Origin: DATJGR01 sp963735085
GTDB lineage: Bacteria > Pseudomonadota > Gammaproteobacteria > Pseudomonadales > Azotimanducaceae
Length of the DNA stretch: 64,000 nucleotides
Reading direction: 5' to 3'
Assembly: GCA_963735085.1 (NCBI GenBank)
Contig: CAVTJP010000005.1
Location: 1-64,000 of the forward strand
In this document: piece by piece, positions 1 through 8,763 of the stretch
How the letters are laid out: each line of letters starts with the position of its first letter
Position numbering within the stretch: position 1 is the stretch's first letter
The notes under the pieces: model-generated
What the model was told of the DNA's origin: nothing
Seen by the model: only the letters and a program-made list of their open reading frames with translations
Database searches by the model: none
Translations under genes and position numbers: made by a program

Positions 1-350
1 AAGTGCGTATGGTTCTCTTTGACAAATGATTGTGTCGCCGCGTCCGCCCTTGCTTCTTTCTCGTATATCAGCCGCAACAACTCGAACACATCTCTGGGCG
101 CCGCCAAAAGCTCTTCGGCATCCACCGACGTTTGCCAGACCCCGAGCTTCGCATCGAAATTCTCAACGACATCATCAATCAAGATTTTCCAATTGGCATC
201 GTTGTCGAGATCACCGTAGTTGATTCGGTTGTTTGCGAAGATCCGAAACAGGTGAGTCGGTGGAGGCGCAGAGATACCTGCTAGTCCACCAGCAACGCTG
301 GTCAGAAAATTGCTCCCGGACCGTTCTGTCGACATGAGGAAAACAAGCAT
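1..350 (-). CDS. Sulfotransferase, partial (runs off left edge)
   Basis: The reverse strand from 350 reads without a stop to the window edge (about 116 residues). It begins MLVFLMSTERSGSNFL, followed by a SAPPTHLFRIF segment. The STERSGSNFL stretch is the 5'-phosphosulfate-binding loop of PAPS-dependent sulfotransferases, which transfer sulfate from PAPS to an acceptor, here probably a surface glycan. The ATG at 350 is preferred over the in-frame ATG at 335 because family members normally start a few residues before the loop. The start lies 5 bases after the stop of the broken aminotransferase, so it is the last visible gene of a minus-strand operon (WbqC, sulfotransferase, aminotransferase, sulfotransferase). 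The C-terminal half, with the 3'-phosphate site, is outside the window. Family call fairly sure; acceptor unknown. Confidence 0.75.
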   Translation of the reverse strand, partial: MLVFLMSTERSGSNFLTSVAGGLAGISAPPPTHLFRIFANNRINYGDLDNDANWKILIDDVVENFDAKLGVWQTSVDAEELLAAPRDVFELLRLIYEKEARADAATQSFVKENHTH

Positions 351-355
351 GGGTC

Positions 356-1375
356 TTAGTGTTCTGCCGTCGGATCGTGCGTTCCTTCCAAATGCCGAAC
401 CACTACATCGGCGACTGCTTCAGCCTGCTCGATCGTCGTATTGAAGTCGTTGAATAGATTGATGATGTCACCAAACAGAGCCTCCGCATTCGGACAAAAT
501 CCACCACCAAAGAGGCAAGACGCTGGAAAAAAATGTCCGCTGGCAAAGAGTCCCGAATCGAATACTCGCTTCAATAGCAAGTCCTTATCTCGTACCCGGA
601 GCTGAAATCGCCAACGGCAAAAGTTCTCATCCATTCGAACCATTCCGGGATACGACGTCGATACACATCGTTGACACGCATCTTGTGTTCGGTCACGTCA
701 ACGAGACATTTGCGTATGCGTCGGAGATATTCGGTCGGCACAACAACTGGCCTTGACGGCAACCAGAGAGGAAACTCACTCAGCAACGCATTCACGCCGA
801 CCCACTCGGTGGCGCGTCTGCCCGTGCCGGTATCGCCCTTTAGGAAAGCATCGACCCGCGCAGCGTGTCCAGGGACAAAACCAGGACTCGTTTCTACGTA
901 CGGAGTGTCGGGTGCCAAGTAAGCAAATCCCCCTGACCCCAAGTCCACATACTTGCCGTAGCCGGTGCTGAACAGAATCGCGTCGGCACCCTCGAGATTG
1001 GCACCCTCGACCTCGGGCGGTGACCAACAGCGATCGTCGACAATCAGCCGATCCGATTCGAGACCTCCAACTCGAGAATGAATCCGAGATATCAGCAAGA
1101 AATCCATAGCTGCGGACGTAGATGATTCCCGCGACGTATGGTTCCGGACATTCGAGACGTCGATTCACAAGCGCGCGGTCCATGGAGAGATCGTTTCGAT
1201 CGACGTCGATGAACTCGAAGGGTTGCCTTGCTGTAAGCAACGTCAGCGGTACAACAGGGCAGACATTTGCAGGCAGGAGAAAGACACCTCCAGGACCTCG
1301 CCTCGATATCACCAAGTTGCGCAGGATGGAGCAAGCACGGGCATGCGATACGAAGTTCGTCAATTCGAACGCCAT
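356..1375 (-). pseudogene. DegT/DnrJ/EryC1-like aminotransferase, two frameshifts
   Basis: Three consecutive reading frames together spell one DegT-family PLP protein of about 340 residues. Frame one (from 1375) gives GGVFLLPANVCPVVPLTLL and IIYVRSYGFLADISD. Frame two gives LIVDDRCWSPPEV, FSTGYGKYVDLGSGGFAYL and a central region. Frame three gives WRFQLRVRDKDLLLKRVF, GLFASGHFFP and INLFNDF before the stop at 356. The frame changes lie near 1060-1090 and 620-645. Such enzymes transfer amino groups to nucleotide-linked keto-sugars or related glycan precursors. The start overlaps the end of the upstream sulfotransferase by 16 bases, so it belongs to the same operon. Either a decaying gene or an assembly with indels; all motifs are otherwise well kept, which favours recent breakage or sequencing error. 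Confidence 0.72.
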
Positions 1376-2499
1376 GCCTTTCGCGCGGCGATCGTTTCGA
1401 ACGCGCGCTTGAACAGAAACAGCTGGGGCTCGTATTCACTGCGAGCAATCGCGCTTAGCCTTCTCTTCTCTTCGCTCGCCCGCTCTGGGCACCACATATA
1501 TTCTCTCGAATCGATTCGCTTCATCTGAGGTTCGTCCAAATGCGCCTCTAGAATGACCGGCAGTTCCTTTTCGTCGATCCTAGGTTCATAGCCAAGTGCC
1601 TGCATTTCAAAGAAGCAGCACGCTTCGATGAAGCGTCGGACCGACCCAGGCAAAACCCCCGCATGAATTCCGACAGAATCTGCGTTCAAGTAAGGTGTCG
1701 ACCAATGCGATGAGTTCGATAACCATTCTTCGCCGGTCGCCGCACGTACCTTCGTGTCCCAACGCGTGGGATCGAACCCGCTGAGCCCGATTCCGGACGC
1801 TACCGTCGCCAAAGTCGCTTCCGGCTGCGCAACGAGATCTTCATACCTGACGCATTGAAATCCATCCGTTCCGGCGAACGCCAACGCAAACGCCGCACTC
1901 TTGCGCCACTGGCGAACGTTGAAGAGAGCCGGCCTGGGCATCCCACTATGAATGGACCCGACGCCATACGACAGCGACGCAATGCTGTCACGCGGATCGC
2001 GGACCATTTGAACTACGCGCAGACCTCGGTCGAGCGAGTACGGAATGAACTCCTCGCAAAAGACTTCCTTCGTTCCAACCGTATCACCCGGTGACGCCTT
2101 CGGCGCCAGACCTTCACAGTATCTCGACACGAAGTCCGCCAGGCCGCAGGCCTGATACCCGTCCAGCACGAGATAAGGTTCAACTGGTTTGGTGTATTGA
2201 CCGTCGTAGTGAACCATCCCGCGAAGCACACTTCTACACAGATCCGCATCGATGAGGCGAGTCCGCAGATACTCCACGAAACGATTTGGGGAGTAGTAGT
2301 TGTCGAGAAACATGTCACTCAGAGGATACGCAGAGCCAGATCGAGCATGATCGGACTCAGTGAGGAATAGCGCTTTCAGCCTCACATACAACAACGGTAG
2401 AGGCTGGGAATATACAATCGCCCGCTGGTGTTGGGAAAGTAGCTTGTCAAGCAGTGTAGTGCCTGACCTAGGAGCACCAGTGACAAACAAATGAGTCAT
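1360..2499 (-). CDS. PAPS-dependent sulfotransferase family protein
   Basis: 379 residues. The N-terminus VTGAPRSGTTLLDKLL (residues about 6-21) is the 5'-phosphosulfate-binding loop. RVVQMVRDPRDSIASL (about 161-176) matches the 3'-phosphate-binding motif with its RDPRDS core. Together they identify a cytoplasmic PAPS-using sulfotransferase, expected to sulfate a carbohydrate or lipid-linked acceptor. The start codon overlaps the stop of the upstream WbqC-like gene (ATGA) and its end overlaps the aminotransferase start, indicating translational coupling. A second, partial sulfotransferase closes the visible operon, so the locus probably makes a sulfated or amino-sugar-bearing surface glycan. 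The acceptor cannot be read from the sequence. Confidence 0.85.
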   Translation of the reverse strand: MTHLFVTGAPRSGTTLLDKLLSQHQRAIVYSQPLPLLYVRLKALFLTESDHARSGSAYPLSDMFLDNYYSPNRFVEYLRTRLIDADLCRSVLRGMVHYDGQYTKPVEPYLVLDGYQACGLADFVSRYCEGLAPKASPGDTVGTKEVFCEEFIPYSLDRGLRVVQMVRDPRDSIASLSYGVGSIHSGMPRPALFNVRQWRKSAAFALAFAGTDGFQCVRYEDLVAQPEATLATVASGIGLSGFDPTRWDTKVRAATGEEWLSNSSHWSTPYLNADSVGIHAGVLPGSVRRFIEACCFFEMQALGYEPRIDEKELPVILEAHLDEPQMKRIDSREYMWCPERASEEKRRLSAIARSEYEPQLFLFKRAFETIAARKAWRSN

Positions 2500-3299
2500 T
2501 CAGACACGTCTGCAGGGGCAATTGTGCTACATCTCAGCATCGCACCCGCACCTCCTGGAGCGAGCAGAATGCGCCGCGCTTCCGGTCCAGTGTTCATCAC
2601 CAAATCGATCACAGACATGTGCGATAGAAATCCCCCAAACGCTTGAGAATAGGCCGCTGGTGTGTAGTCCTGAAACACTACATTCACGCCTATCTCTTTG
2701 AATTTCCGGCTATCAATGAAACTGGCCGCGCTCTTTCCATCGTAGAAGACGCTCGCGCCAAAGTGCTCACAAATCTCGAGAAGACGCTCGTTTCTCTGGT
2801 CCGTCCCAGGTCCGTATCGAGCACGATCGCGCTCGACGGTCGAAGCAAGGGAGATTTCTGTCGAAATGCCAAGGTGCCGCATTGCAACGCGAATCAACAT
2901 CTCGTTGAGATCGCTGAGATAGGTGTAGCGACGACTCAAAACCGAGGCCAGTTGACCGTAGAGAGGCTCAAAAAACGCAGATCGGCGATAGTTGGCTTCG
3001 ATGATCCGCAGATGTTTGCCGATCCAGTCACGATCGTAGTCAATCTCGATCTCGTTGATGAGTGTGGCAGTTCGGGTTCGCCTGATCGGAACGGTCAACC
3101 AGCGGGGGCCATTGATCGTCTTGATTCGATTCCGATTGCGCCAGTCCTGCTTGGTGTACTGAACGTCATCGAGCAGAACGAAGTGATCCACCGACGCGAT
3201 CTGTTCGAAATACCCGGCCCACGGCAAGTACATTGGTTGAAGAATACCGATAATCAGTTGCTTGGGCCCACAAAGAATCCCCGTTGGATTAGGGACCAT
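2496..3299 (-). CDS. WbqC-like family protein
   Basis: The protein carries the WbqC signature near its start: IGILQPMYLPWAGYFEQI, then FVLLDDVQYTKQDWRNRNRI and RWLTVPI. WbqC-like proteins occur in O-antigen and surface-polysaccharide loci and are thought to help make amino-acylated or modified sugars; the precise reaction is not settled. The frame is open upstream to 3440 with a TTG start, but family members begin just before ILQP, so the ATG at 3299 (267 residues) is chosen. That leaves about 175 bases for the promoters of this gene and of the divergent gene at 3476. No clear ribosome-binding site marks either start, so the N-terminus is uncertain. The stop overlaps the next gene by four bases. 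Confidence 0.78.
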   Translation of the reverse strand: MVPNPTGILCGPKQLIIGILQPMYLPWAGYFEQIASVDHFVLLDDVQYTKQDWRNRNRIKTINGPRWLTVPIRRTRTATLINEIEIDYDRDWIGKHLRIIEANYRRSAFFEPLYGQLASVLSRRYTYLSDLNEMLIRVAMRHLGISTEISLASTVERDRARYGPGTDQRNERLLEICEHFGASVFYDGKSAASFIDSRKFKEIGVNVVFQDYTPAAYSQAFGGFLSHMSVIDLVMNTGPEARRILLAPGGAGAMLRCSTIAPADVSE

Positions 3300-3475
3300 T
3301 GGCCAAATAGCGTCAACTCGATACAAAGAAAACAACATCGAATCGTAATGTTGTGGCCTAATCTGCTCCGACGGTTCTGCTATCCTGCGATGCCGTTCTC
3401 GAGCGTCCACTGACGGGGGCGTTCCGAGTCGAAGCTTCAACGCAGCTTTTGATGTTCAAACTTAGGAGTGTCTAG
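3300..3475. promoter_or_regulatory. Divergent intergenic region of WbqC operon and S74 gene
   Basis: This gap lies between the probable WbqC start (3299, minus) and the secreted S74 protein (3476, plus), so both promoters should be here. The only element seen with confidence is a Shine-Dalgarno AGGAG at 3464-3468, eight bases before the plus-strand ATG. No convincing -35/-10 pair or palindrome was found by eye. Confidence 0.45.
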
Positions 3476-4444
3476 ATGAAATTGAGACTGCTTACGATCG
3501 CTGTTTCCGCCGCTGTTGCGTGCGCGCCGATGTTCGCAAACGCGGGCGGAGTTGACTGCAGCGCGGGGGCTCTTAGCGATACCTGCGATCTGCCGATGGA
3601 TACGGTGATTACCAATCCATCTCAGGTGACCCTGACTCTGACAAACGAGACGACGCCATATATCATCGCTGCCGATGATGGTGGGATAGGGGTCGGCCAA
3701 ACCCTCGGCTCGCTTCCCTTCGTGATTCTTGCCAATGCTCCGGCACAAAGCCTGATTGTCACCGCGAACGGCAATATCGGCATGGGTACCGGATCGCCCA
3801 CTACTCCTTTGACTGTTCGACGAAACAACAACACGGCCAAGATTCTCGTCCGGGAAGACAAAGTAGCGACGAATCCAGGCGCACCCCAGTCCATGTTTGA
3901 GCTACGTCGCACTGGCGCGGTGCGCTTCGACCTCGTTGACAACAGCGGCACCGCAGTGACGTGGGCGTTCCAGAACCGCGACGGCAACTTCAACATCACG
4001 AAGGTCGGCACCGGCGTCCAGGAATTCAATCTCGACGGCGACGGAAATTTGACGATCCAAGGCGCCCTCCTCCAACTATCTGATGTGAATGCAAAGAAAG
4101 ACTTCCAAAAGGTCAGTGGCGCATCGGTATTGGACGAATTAAACCGTTTGCCTATCCTGAAATGGACGTACAAAGCAGATAGCAGCGGTAGTCGACACAT
4201 TGGACCTACCGCTCAGGATTTCTACAAAGTCTTCAACATTGGCAAAAATAACACCTCGATCGCCCCGCTCGACGTAGCTAGCGTAGCGGTGGCCGGCGTC
4301 AAAGAACTCCATGCGATGGTTGATCAGCAACGAGCGGAGTTGGCCGCAAAAGACTCTGAAATCGCCGCGATGAACAAGCGCATGTCCCAGTTGGAAGATT
4401 CGATGAATCGTTTGCTACTAACGATGCAGACAGCACAGCGTTGA
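3476..4444 (+). CDS. Secreted protein with C-terminal peptidase S74 chaperone domain
   Basis: 322 residues. Residues 1-23 form a typical Sec signal peptide (MKLRLL...MFANA). The middle is rich in Asn, Gly and Thr, as in beta-structured fibre proteins. From about 200 it matches the S74 intramolecular chaperone domain of phage tailspikes: LSDVNAKKDF, VLDELNRLPILKWTYK, HIGPTAQDF, then a coiled-coil end (QRAELAAKDSEIAAMNKRM). In that family a Ser-x4-Lys dyad performs self-cleavage; here S202 and K207 have exactly this spacing. I infer a trimeric exported fibre whose last 120 residues act as a removable folding clamp. A strong Shine-Dalgarno precedes the ATG and an intrinsic terminator follows, so it is transcribed alone. 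Its target is unknown. Confidence 0.82.
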   Translation: MKLRLLTIAVSAAVACAPMFANAGGVDCSAGALSDTCDLPMDTVITNPSQVTLTLTNETTPYIIAADDGGIGVGQTLGSLPFVILANAPAQSLIVTANGNIGMGTGSPTTPLTVRRNNNTAKILVREDKVATNPGAPQSMFELRRTGAVRFDLVDNSGTAVTWAFQNRDGNFNITKVGTGVQEFNLDGDGNLTIQGALLQLSDVNAKKDFQKVSGASVLDELNRLPILKWTYKADSSGSRHIGPTAQDFYKVFNIGKNNTSIAPLDVASVAVAGVKELHAMVDQQRAELAAKDSEIAAMNKRMSQLEDSMNRLLLTMQTAQR

Positions 4445-4461
4445 TCTAACGGCACCTACTG

Positions 4462-4492
4462 AAGCCCGGCGCAAGGTCGGGCTTTCTTTTTT
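4462..4492 (+). terminator. Rho-independent terminator of the S74 gene
   Basis: Arms AAGCCCG (4462-4468) and CGGGCTT (4478-4484) pair perfectly over a nine-base loop and are followed by TCTTTTTT. It starts 17 bases after the stop codon of the secreted S74 gene. Confidence 0.88.
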
Positions 4493-4697
4493 CTGGTTCA
4501 ACGTTCTGTCGCATCCACGTAGTAAGGAGCCAAGCCGCCAACAGGCCACTGATACTAGACTATCAATGAATCCTGCTACAGGAACATTAACGCCGCCTGG
4601 TGCAATCAAGCGTCGCTTGGTATCCACGCTAGCAGCACTTTCGATTCTCGCCGCAGGATATCGCCGGCTTGCCCGCGCTTATCTCTGCCCATCGTCG

Positions 4698-5372
4698 ATG
4701 CTCAGCTACCGCCTCTCGCAGACTGTCCGCAATACGAACTCCGCTCGCCGCCTGGCAGCAGCGATTGGCATCATCGCGATGCTGGCATGCGGTTGGCTCG
4801 CCTGGAAAGACCTCCTCTCCCCCCGCCTGATCCCCAAACGCTTCGGCACCGTCATCGACCACACGCTCTACCGCAGTGGTCGTATCCACCCGTCACTGCT
4901 ACCCAAGGTGCTCGACAAATACGGCATCGACGACATCGTGACACTGACGTACCCAGTAGACACCTCACAATACCAACGCGTCGAACGGCGCTTCTCCGCC
5001 ACGCACGGCATTCAACTTCAACGCTTTCCGCTGGAAGGCAACGGCACCGGCGATCCAGCCAATGTGGTCGCCGCACTCGTCGCAATTCACGCGGCGATCG
5101 CGCGCGGCGACCAGGTGCTCGTACACTGCGCGGCAGGCACCGAACGCGTCGGCGGCGTGATCTATCTGTATCGAACGCTAGTGCTCGGTGAGTCGACCGA
5201 TCGCGCCTATGCAGAATTGTTGGAGTACGGCCATCGTCCTGCACGCAATCCGAAACTCGAGGCGTTCCTGAACGCGAACATGGCCTATTTTGCCGACGCC
5301 CTCGTACAACACGGCATCATCCGATCCGCGCCAGCACCACTGCCGCACCTCCCCGAAGTCGCGCCGCGCTGA
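4698..5372 (+). CDS. Membrane-anchored dual-specificity/tyrosine phosphatase-like protein
   Basis: 224 residues from the ATG at 4698. A hydrophobic segment at about 18-36 (AAAIGIIAMLACGWLAW) is a signal anchor. The rest is a dual-specificity phosphatase fold: TLYRSGRIHPSLLPKVL, then the P-loop VHCAAGTERVGG with catalytic Cys144 and Arg150 of the HCx5R motif. It should hydrolyse a phosphoester outside the cytoplasm; relatives sit in cell-envelope loci. The frame is open upstream to 4566, but the extra 44 residues lack phosphatase character, so the internal ATG is preferred. The stop overlaps the next ATG by one base (TGATG), coupling it to the YejM-like protein. The substrate could be a protein, lipid or sugar phosphate. 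Confidence 0.75.
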   Translation: MLSYRLSQTVRNTNSARRLAAAIGIIAMLACGWLAWKDLLSPRLIPKRFGTVIDHTLYRSGRIHPSLLPKVLDKYGIDDIVTLTYPVDTSQYQRVERRFSATHGIQLQRFPLEGNGTGDPANVVAALVAIHAAIARGDQVLVHCAAGTERVGGVIYLYRTLVLGESTDRAYAELLEYGHRPARNPKLEAFLNANMAYFADALVQHGIIRSAPAPLPHLPEVAPR

Positions 5373-7189
5373 TGCCTGGGATGCGCGACCGGAGTGCCGC
5401 GTGGTTGTGGGCGTGCGTCGCCTGCAACGGACTTGCAGCAACACTCCTGCATCTGACACTCGCCCATCAATGGCAATTCAGCTTGATCGGCGTGTTCCAG
5501 GTCTGCGCAATGCTCGCGCACTTCAGCGTGCTGACAGCATTACTTGGCATCCTGCCGTGGCTGTTGATTCGGTTCGGCTCCCGCCGAATCGTTCCAATGG
5601 CTATTGTGGTGATCCTATTCGGCACGCTGTTGCTCATCGTCGCGATCAACGCGTTCGTCTATGCGCTGTACAAATTCCATCTGAATACGATGGTGTGGTA
5701 CCTGATCACGGAGGGTTCGGCCGAGCAGACATTGGACCTCTCGTCGCAAACCTGGGGCGGCGCAATGGCGATCACGGCCTCGATTTACTGCGGACAAGCG
5801 GCACTGGTCTGGTTGTTCACGCGCAGGATCACGATCATGCCGGCAGCACTGTACCGCTACGCCGCGGTCATCGCGTTGATCGGCGTGACGACGCAAGTAG
5901 TCCACGCCTACGCCGACGCCACTGCGCAGCGGTCGGTGTTGATGGCGGTGCGGGGCATTCCGTGGGCGCAGCCGCTGACGGCCAAGGGATTTCTCGGCCG
6001 GCTCGGATTCACCGCGGGCGAATCATCCTCGGGCGATCTTTCGAGCCGAGTCACCGGCGTTTTCCACTACCCGCTCTCGCCAATGCATTGCGCACCGCAA
6101 ACCAAACCCAACGTGCTGATGCTCGTAGTCGATTCGCTGCGCTGGGACATGCTGACATCCGAGGTGATGCCAAAGACCGCCGCATGGGCGCGTGGCGCGA
6201 CTCGATTCGCGCACCACTACAGTACCGGCAACGGTACCCGTTTCGGCATCTTCGGTTTGATGTACGGATTGCCGGGTGCCTATTGGCACGCGGCGCTCGC
6301 CGAACGACGCGGGCCAGTACTCATCGATGTGATGGACGAACTCGGCTACCAGTTCTTCGTCTACGGTTCTGCGCCACTGACCAGCCCCGAGTTCAACCGC
6401 ACGGTGTTCACGCGCATCTGGGATCGCGTTGCACCCCCCGGTCCCGGCGACGTCGTCGAACGCGATCGCGCAACAACACATGCACTGATTGCAGCGATCC
6501 GCGATCGCGATCGCGCGCGACCGTTCTTTGGATTCTTGTTTCTAGACGCACCGCACGCATACGCGTATCCACACGACATGGCATCGCCGTTCACGCCTCA
6601 CCTCGACTCGATCAACTATCTCCACCTCGACAACGACTTCGATCCGCTGCCATTCAAGAACCTGTACAAGACGTCGCTGCTGTTCAACGACGGTCTCCTC
6701 GGCGACGTGCTGCAATCGCTGGATGAAGCCACTCGAGCTAACACGATCATCCTGGTGACAGGTGATCATGGGCAGGCGTTCAACGAAACCCACGACAACA
6801 GTTGGGGGCACAACTCCGAATTCTCGGACTATCAGGTGCGCGTGCCGTTCGTCGTTCAATGGCCGAGGCGTCCACCGGCCACAATCGACCGACTGACTTC
6901 GCATATGGACTGGGCTCCTACGTTACTGACGGATGCGCTAGGCTGCGATACGCCGATCGATCAATACAGCACCGGCGAGCCTTTGTTTGAAAGCGATCGT
7001 CGCGATCGCGCGCTGCCGATAGAGCAATGGACCCAGCGCGCAGTACGTACCACGGATCGGGTCTATGTGTTTCTGTCGTGGGGCGGTACCGAAACGCGCG
7101 ACAGCGCATACAAACTGCTGGACGAACCGATCAACGCGAGCGTGGTCCGCAACGAATTCGAAGCGCTGAGCCGGTTCACCCGCAAGTAG
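5372..7189 (+). CDS. YejM/PbgA-like inner-membrane sulfatase-fold protein
   Basis: 605 residues. Four or five membrane segments fill residues about 10-175, followed by a periplasmic alkaline-phosphatase/sulfatase-fold domain from about 246 (KPNVLMLVVDSLRWDML). HHYSTGNGTRFGIFGLMYG (281-299) matches the active-site strand of the DUF3413/YejM group, and LVTGDHGQAFNE supplies the usual metal-site His/Asp motif. E. coli YejM is an essential envelope protein that senses LPS and controls LpxC turnover; related sulfatase-fold proteins transfer phospholipid head groups. Which role applies here cannot be decided from sequence. It is translationally coupled to the preceding phosphatase, which supports an envelope-lipid or glycan function. 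Confidence 0.82.
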   Translation: MPGMRDRSAAWLWACVACNGLAATLLHLTLAHQWQFSLIGVFQVCAMLAHFSVLTALLGILPWLLIRFGSRRIVPMAIVVILFGTLLLIVAINAFVYALYKFHLNTMVWYLITEGSAEQTLDLSSQTWGGAMAITASIYCGQAALVWLFTRRITIMPAALYRYAAVIALIGVTTQVVHAYADATAQRSVLMAVRGIPWAQPLTAKGFLGRLGFTAGESSSGDLSSRVTGVFHYPLSPMHCAPQTKPNVLMLVVDSLRWDMLTSEVMPKTAAWARGATRFAHHYSTGNGTRFGIFGLMYGLPGAYWHAALAERRGPVLIDVMDELGYQFFVYGSAPLTSPEFNRTVFTRIWDRVAPPGPGDVVERDRATTHALIAAIRDRDRARPFFGFLFLDAPHAYAYPHDMASPFTPHLDSINYLHLDNDFDPLPFKNLYKTSLLFNDGLLGDVLQSLDEATRANTIILVTGDHGQAFNETHDNSWGHNSEFSDYQVRVPFVVQWPRRPPATIDRLTSHMDWAPTLLTDALGCDTPIDQYSTGEPLFESDRRDRALPIEQWTQRAVRTTDRVYVFLSWGGTETRDSAYKLLDEPINASVVRNEFEALSRFTRK

Positions 7190-7204
7190 ACGCAGCAAAC
7201 GTCA

Positions 7205-8137
7205 TCAGGCGGCGCCCGCTTCCCGCAGAACCAACGCCTGCACCTCTGCCAGCCGTTCGATCGTCGCCAACGCCTGCGGTTGATCTGCACTGATGTTGCG
7301 AATAATCACATCGGTGTAGCCCATCTCGCCGAGTTCGGTCATGCGCTGCGCAACCTGGTCAACATCACCGATCAACAGCGCATCCTCCGAGAAACCGCGG
7401 TAACCGCTACGCAGATAACGCGCCATCGTCTTACGCGCTTCGTCGGCAGATGCGCCGACGTAGGTATCGCGGCGGATCGCAATCGTCGTGGGCGTGCGAT
7501 CGTGCCGAACACACGCATCGCGATACTCTTCGATGCGACGCCGCGCAGTCGCGAAATCCATGCCGGGGTCCGCCAGCCATGCATCGCCCAGCCGCGCTGC
7601 CCGATCGATCGCGACCTTCGCAGACGCGCCAATCCACACTTCGATCGGCTCCGGCGGCAGCGGCGCGATACGGCTTTTGTGCAGGCGCCAACGGCCATCG
7701 ACGGTAACGCTCTCGCCGCGCCAAACGCGCGAATCGTTTCGAGCGATTCTTCGAACATCGACGGCCGCAAGCCGGATGTCGACGCCCATCCCGCTGCTCT
7801 GCCGCTCGTCGCCACCGATGCCACATTGCATGATGAAACGGCCGCTGCCGATGCACGCCAACGTCGCCGTCTGCTCTGCCACCAGCACCGGATTCCACAA
7901 CGGCAACAGGTACAACGCACCTGCCGGACGATCACCCCATTCGGCAAGCATACGGCCCAGCATCGGCGAGTTCTGATAGTAGGGGCGCGGCGTGACGTGG
8001 TGGTCGCCGACGAACAGCGACGCAAGCTTGGCGTCCTTCGCCGCGCGTGCCTGCTCGATCATGTAGCGCGCGCCGACGCGCACGTCGGCCACTTCGAACG
8101 CGCTGGTTACCGATATCCCAATCCGCATGGTTCTCAC
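7205..8137 (-). CDS. LLM-class flavin/F420-dependent oxidoreductase (locally shifted frame)
   Basis: 310 residues of luciferase-like monooxygenase type: MRIGISVTSAFEVADV, SLFVGDHHVTPRPYY, CGIGGDERQSSGMGVDIR, EVWIGASAKVAIDRAARL and a C-terminal LIGDVDQVAQRMTELGEMGY. Members are TIM-barrel flavin enzymes oxidising varied small molecules; the substrate is unknown. Between 7726 and 7769 the reading frame gives residues unlike the family, while the neighbouring frame gives the expected MFEESLETIRA. One extra base in the AA at 7769-7770 and one missing base in the AAA at 7723-7725 would explain this. The product as read therefore has about 15 wrong residues before WRGESVTVDG. Convergent with the YejM-like gene. 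Confidence 0.8.
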   Translation of the reverse strand: MRTMRIGISVTSAFEVADVRVGARYMIEQARAAKDAKLASLFVGDHHVTPRPYYQNSPMLGRMLAEWGDRPAGALYLLPLWNPVLVAEQTATLACIGSGRFIMQCGIGGDERQSSGMGVDIRLAAVDVRRIARNDSRVWRGESVTVDGRWRLHKSRIAPLPPEPIEVWIGASAKVAIDRAARLGDAWLADPGMDFATARRRIEEYRDACVRHDRTPTTIAIRRDTYVGASADEARKTMARYLRSGYRGFSEDALLIGDVDQVAQRMTELGEMGYTDVIIRNISADQPQALATIERLAEVQALVLREAGAA

Positions 8138-8197
8138 TCGCCCTCAGTTCTGCGTGAATAGCAGATCAACTGCTCGAAAGCACCGGATATCCACGCA

Positions 8198-8755
8198 TCA
8201 GCCGATCGGCTGGCTGGTCAGACGCAGCAACGCAGCGTCAGGTATTGGACGCAGCCGATGCTCGACCAGCCGGTCCTGCTGCATCAGAAATTCGCCAACG
8301 ATCGGCACATCATCGATCAGATATGGCAGCCAGACAATGTCATCGTCCCACATCTGGTCGTATGGGATGCGGTCGAGGCGACACCAGAACGGCACCGCTT
8401 CGGCAGTCTCGTGCGGTTGGCCGATGCAACCGGCCGCTTTGAACGCATAGCCGAGCATGCTGCTGCCGTCGCAGTCCTGAAACCGCAACAGCGCCAGCGG
8501 CGCTGCATCGATCGCACATACGCCCACTTCTTCTTCAATTTCGCGCAGCGCGCATTGCCGCGGTGTCTCGCCGGTCTCCACCATGCCGCCGGGCGCGTTG
8601 ATCTTGCCGGCGCCGTGACCGCGCAATTTGTGGATCAGCAGCACTTGCCCATCGCGAACGACGAACATCAGTGTGGCAACGCGATCCGGTGTCCAGTGTT
8701 CGAAGTCGACCACATCGAGCGACGCAACCGCGATGCGATTTTCCGTCGATGGCAC
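8198..8755 (-). CDS. MTH1/MutT-like Nudix hydrolase
   Basis: 185 residues. The Nudix box GX5EX7REUXEEXGU is complete at residues 57-79 (GMVETGE... REIEEEVGV). RGHGAGKINAPGG before it and DQMWDDDIVWLPYLI after it resemble human MTH1, so an 8-oxo-dGTP or oxidised-nucleotide diphosphatase is the best guess; it would cleanse the nucleotide pool in the cytoplasm. The GTG at 8755 is chosen because it falls eight bases after the stop of the upstream YgjP-like gene; the open frame further upstream only shadows that gene. Probably cotranscribed with it. Confidence 0.82.
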   Translation of the reverse strand: MPSTENRIAVASLDVVDFEHWTPDRVATLMFVVRDGQVLLIHKLRGHGAGKINAPGGMVETGETPRQCALREIEEEVGVCAIDAAPLALLRFQDCDGSSMLGYAFKAAGCIGQPHETAEAVPFWCRLDRIPYDQMWDDDIVWLPYLIDDVPIVGEFLMQQDRLVEHRLRPIPDAALLRLTSQPIG

Positions 8756-8763
8756 AGACTGTC

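Noticed and set aside
3476..4444. Prophage tail module
   Set aside because: Only the S74 domain is phage-like; a Sec signal peptide is present and no capsid, tail, integrase or lysis gene is near.
5290..6726. Plus-strand frame over the phosphatase and YejM-like genes
   Set aside because: Out of frame with two well-supported proteins and without any motif.
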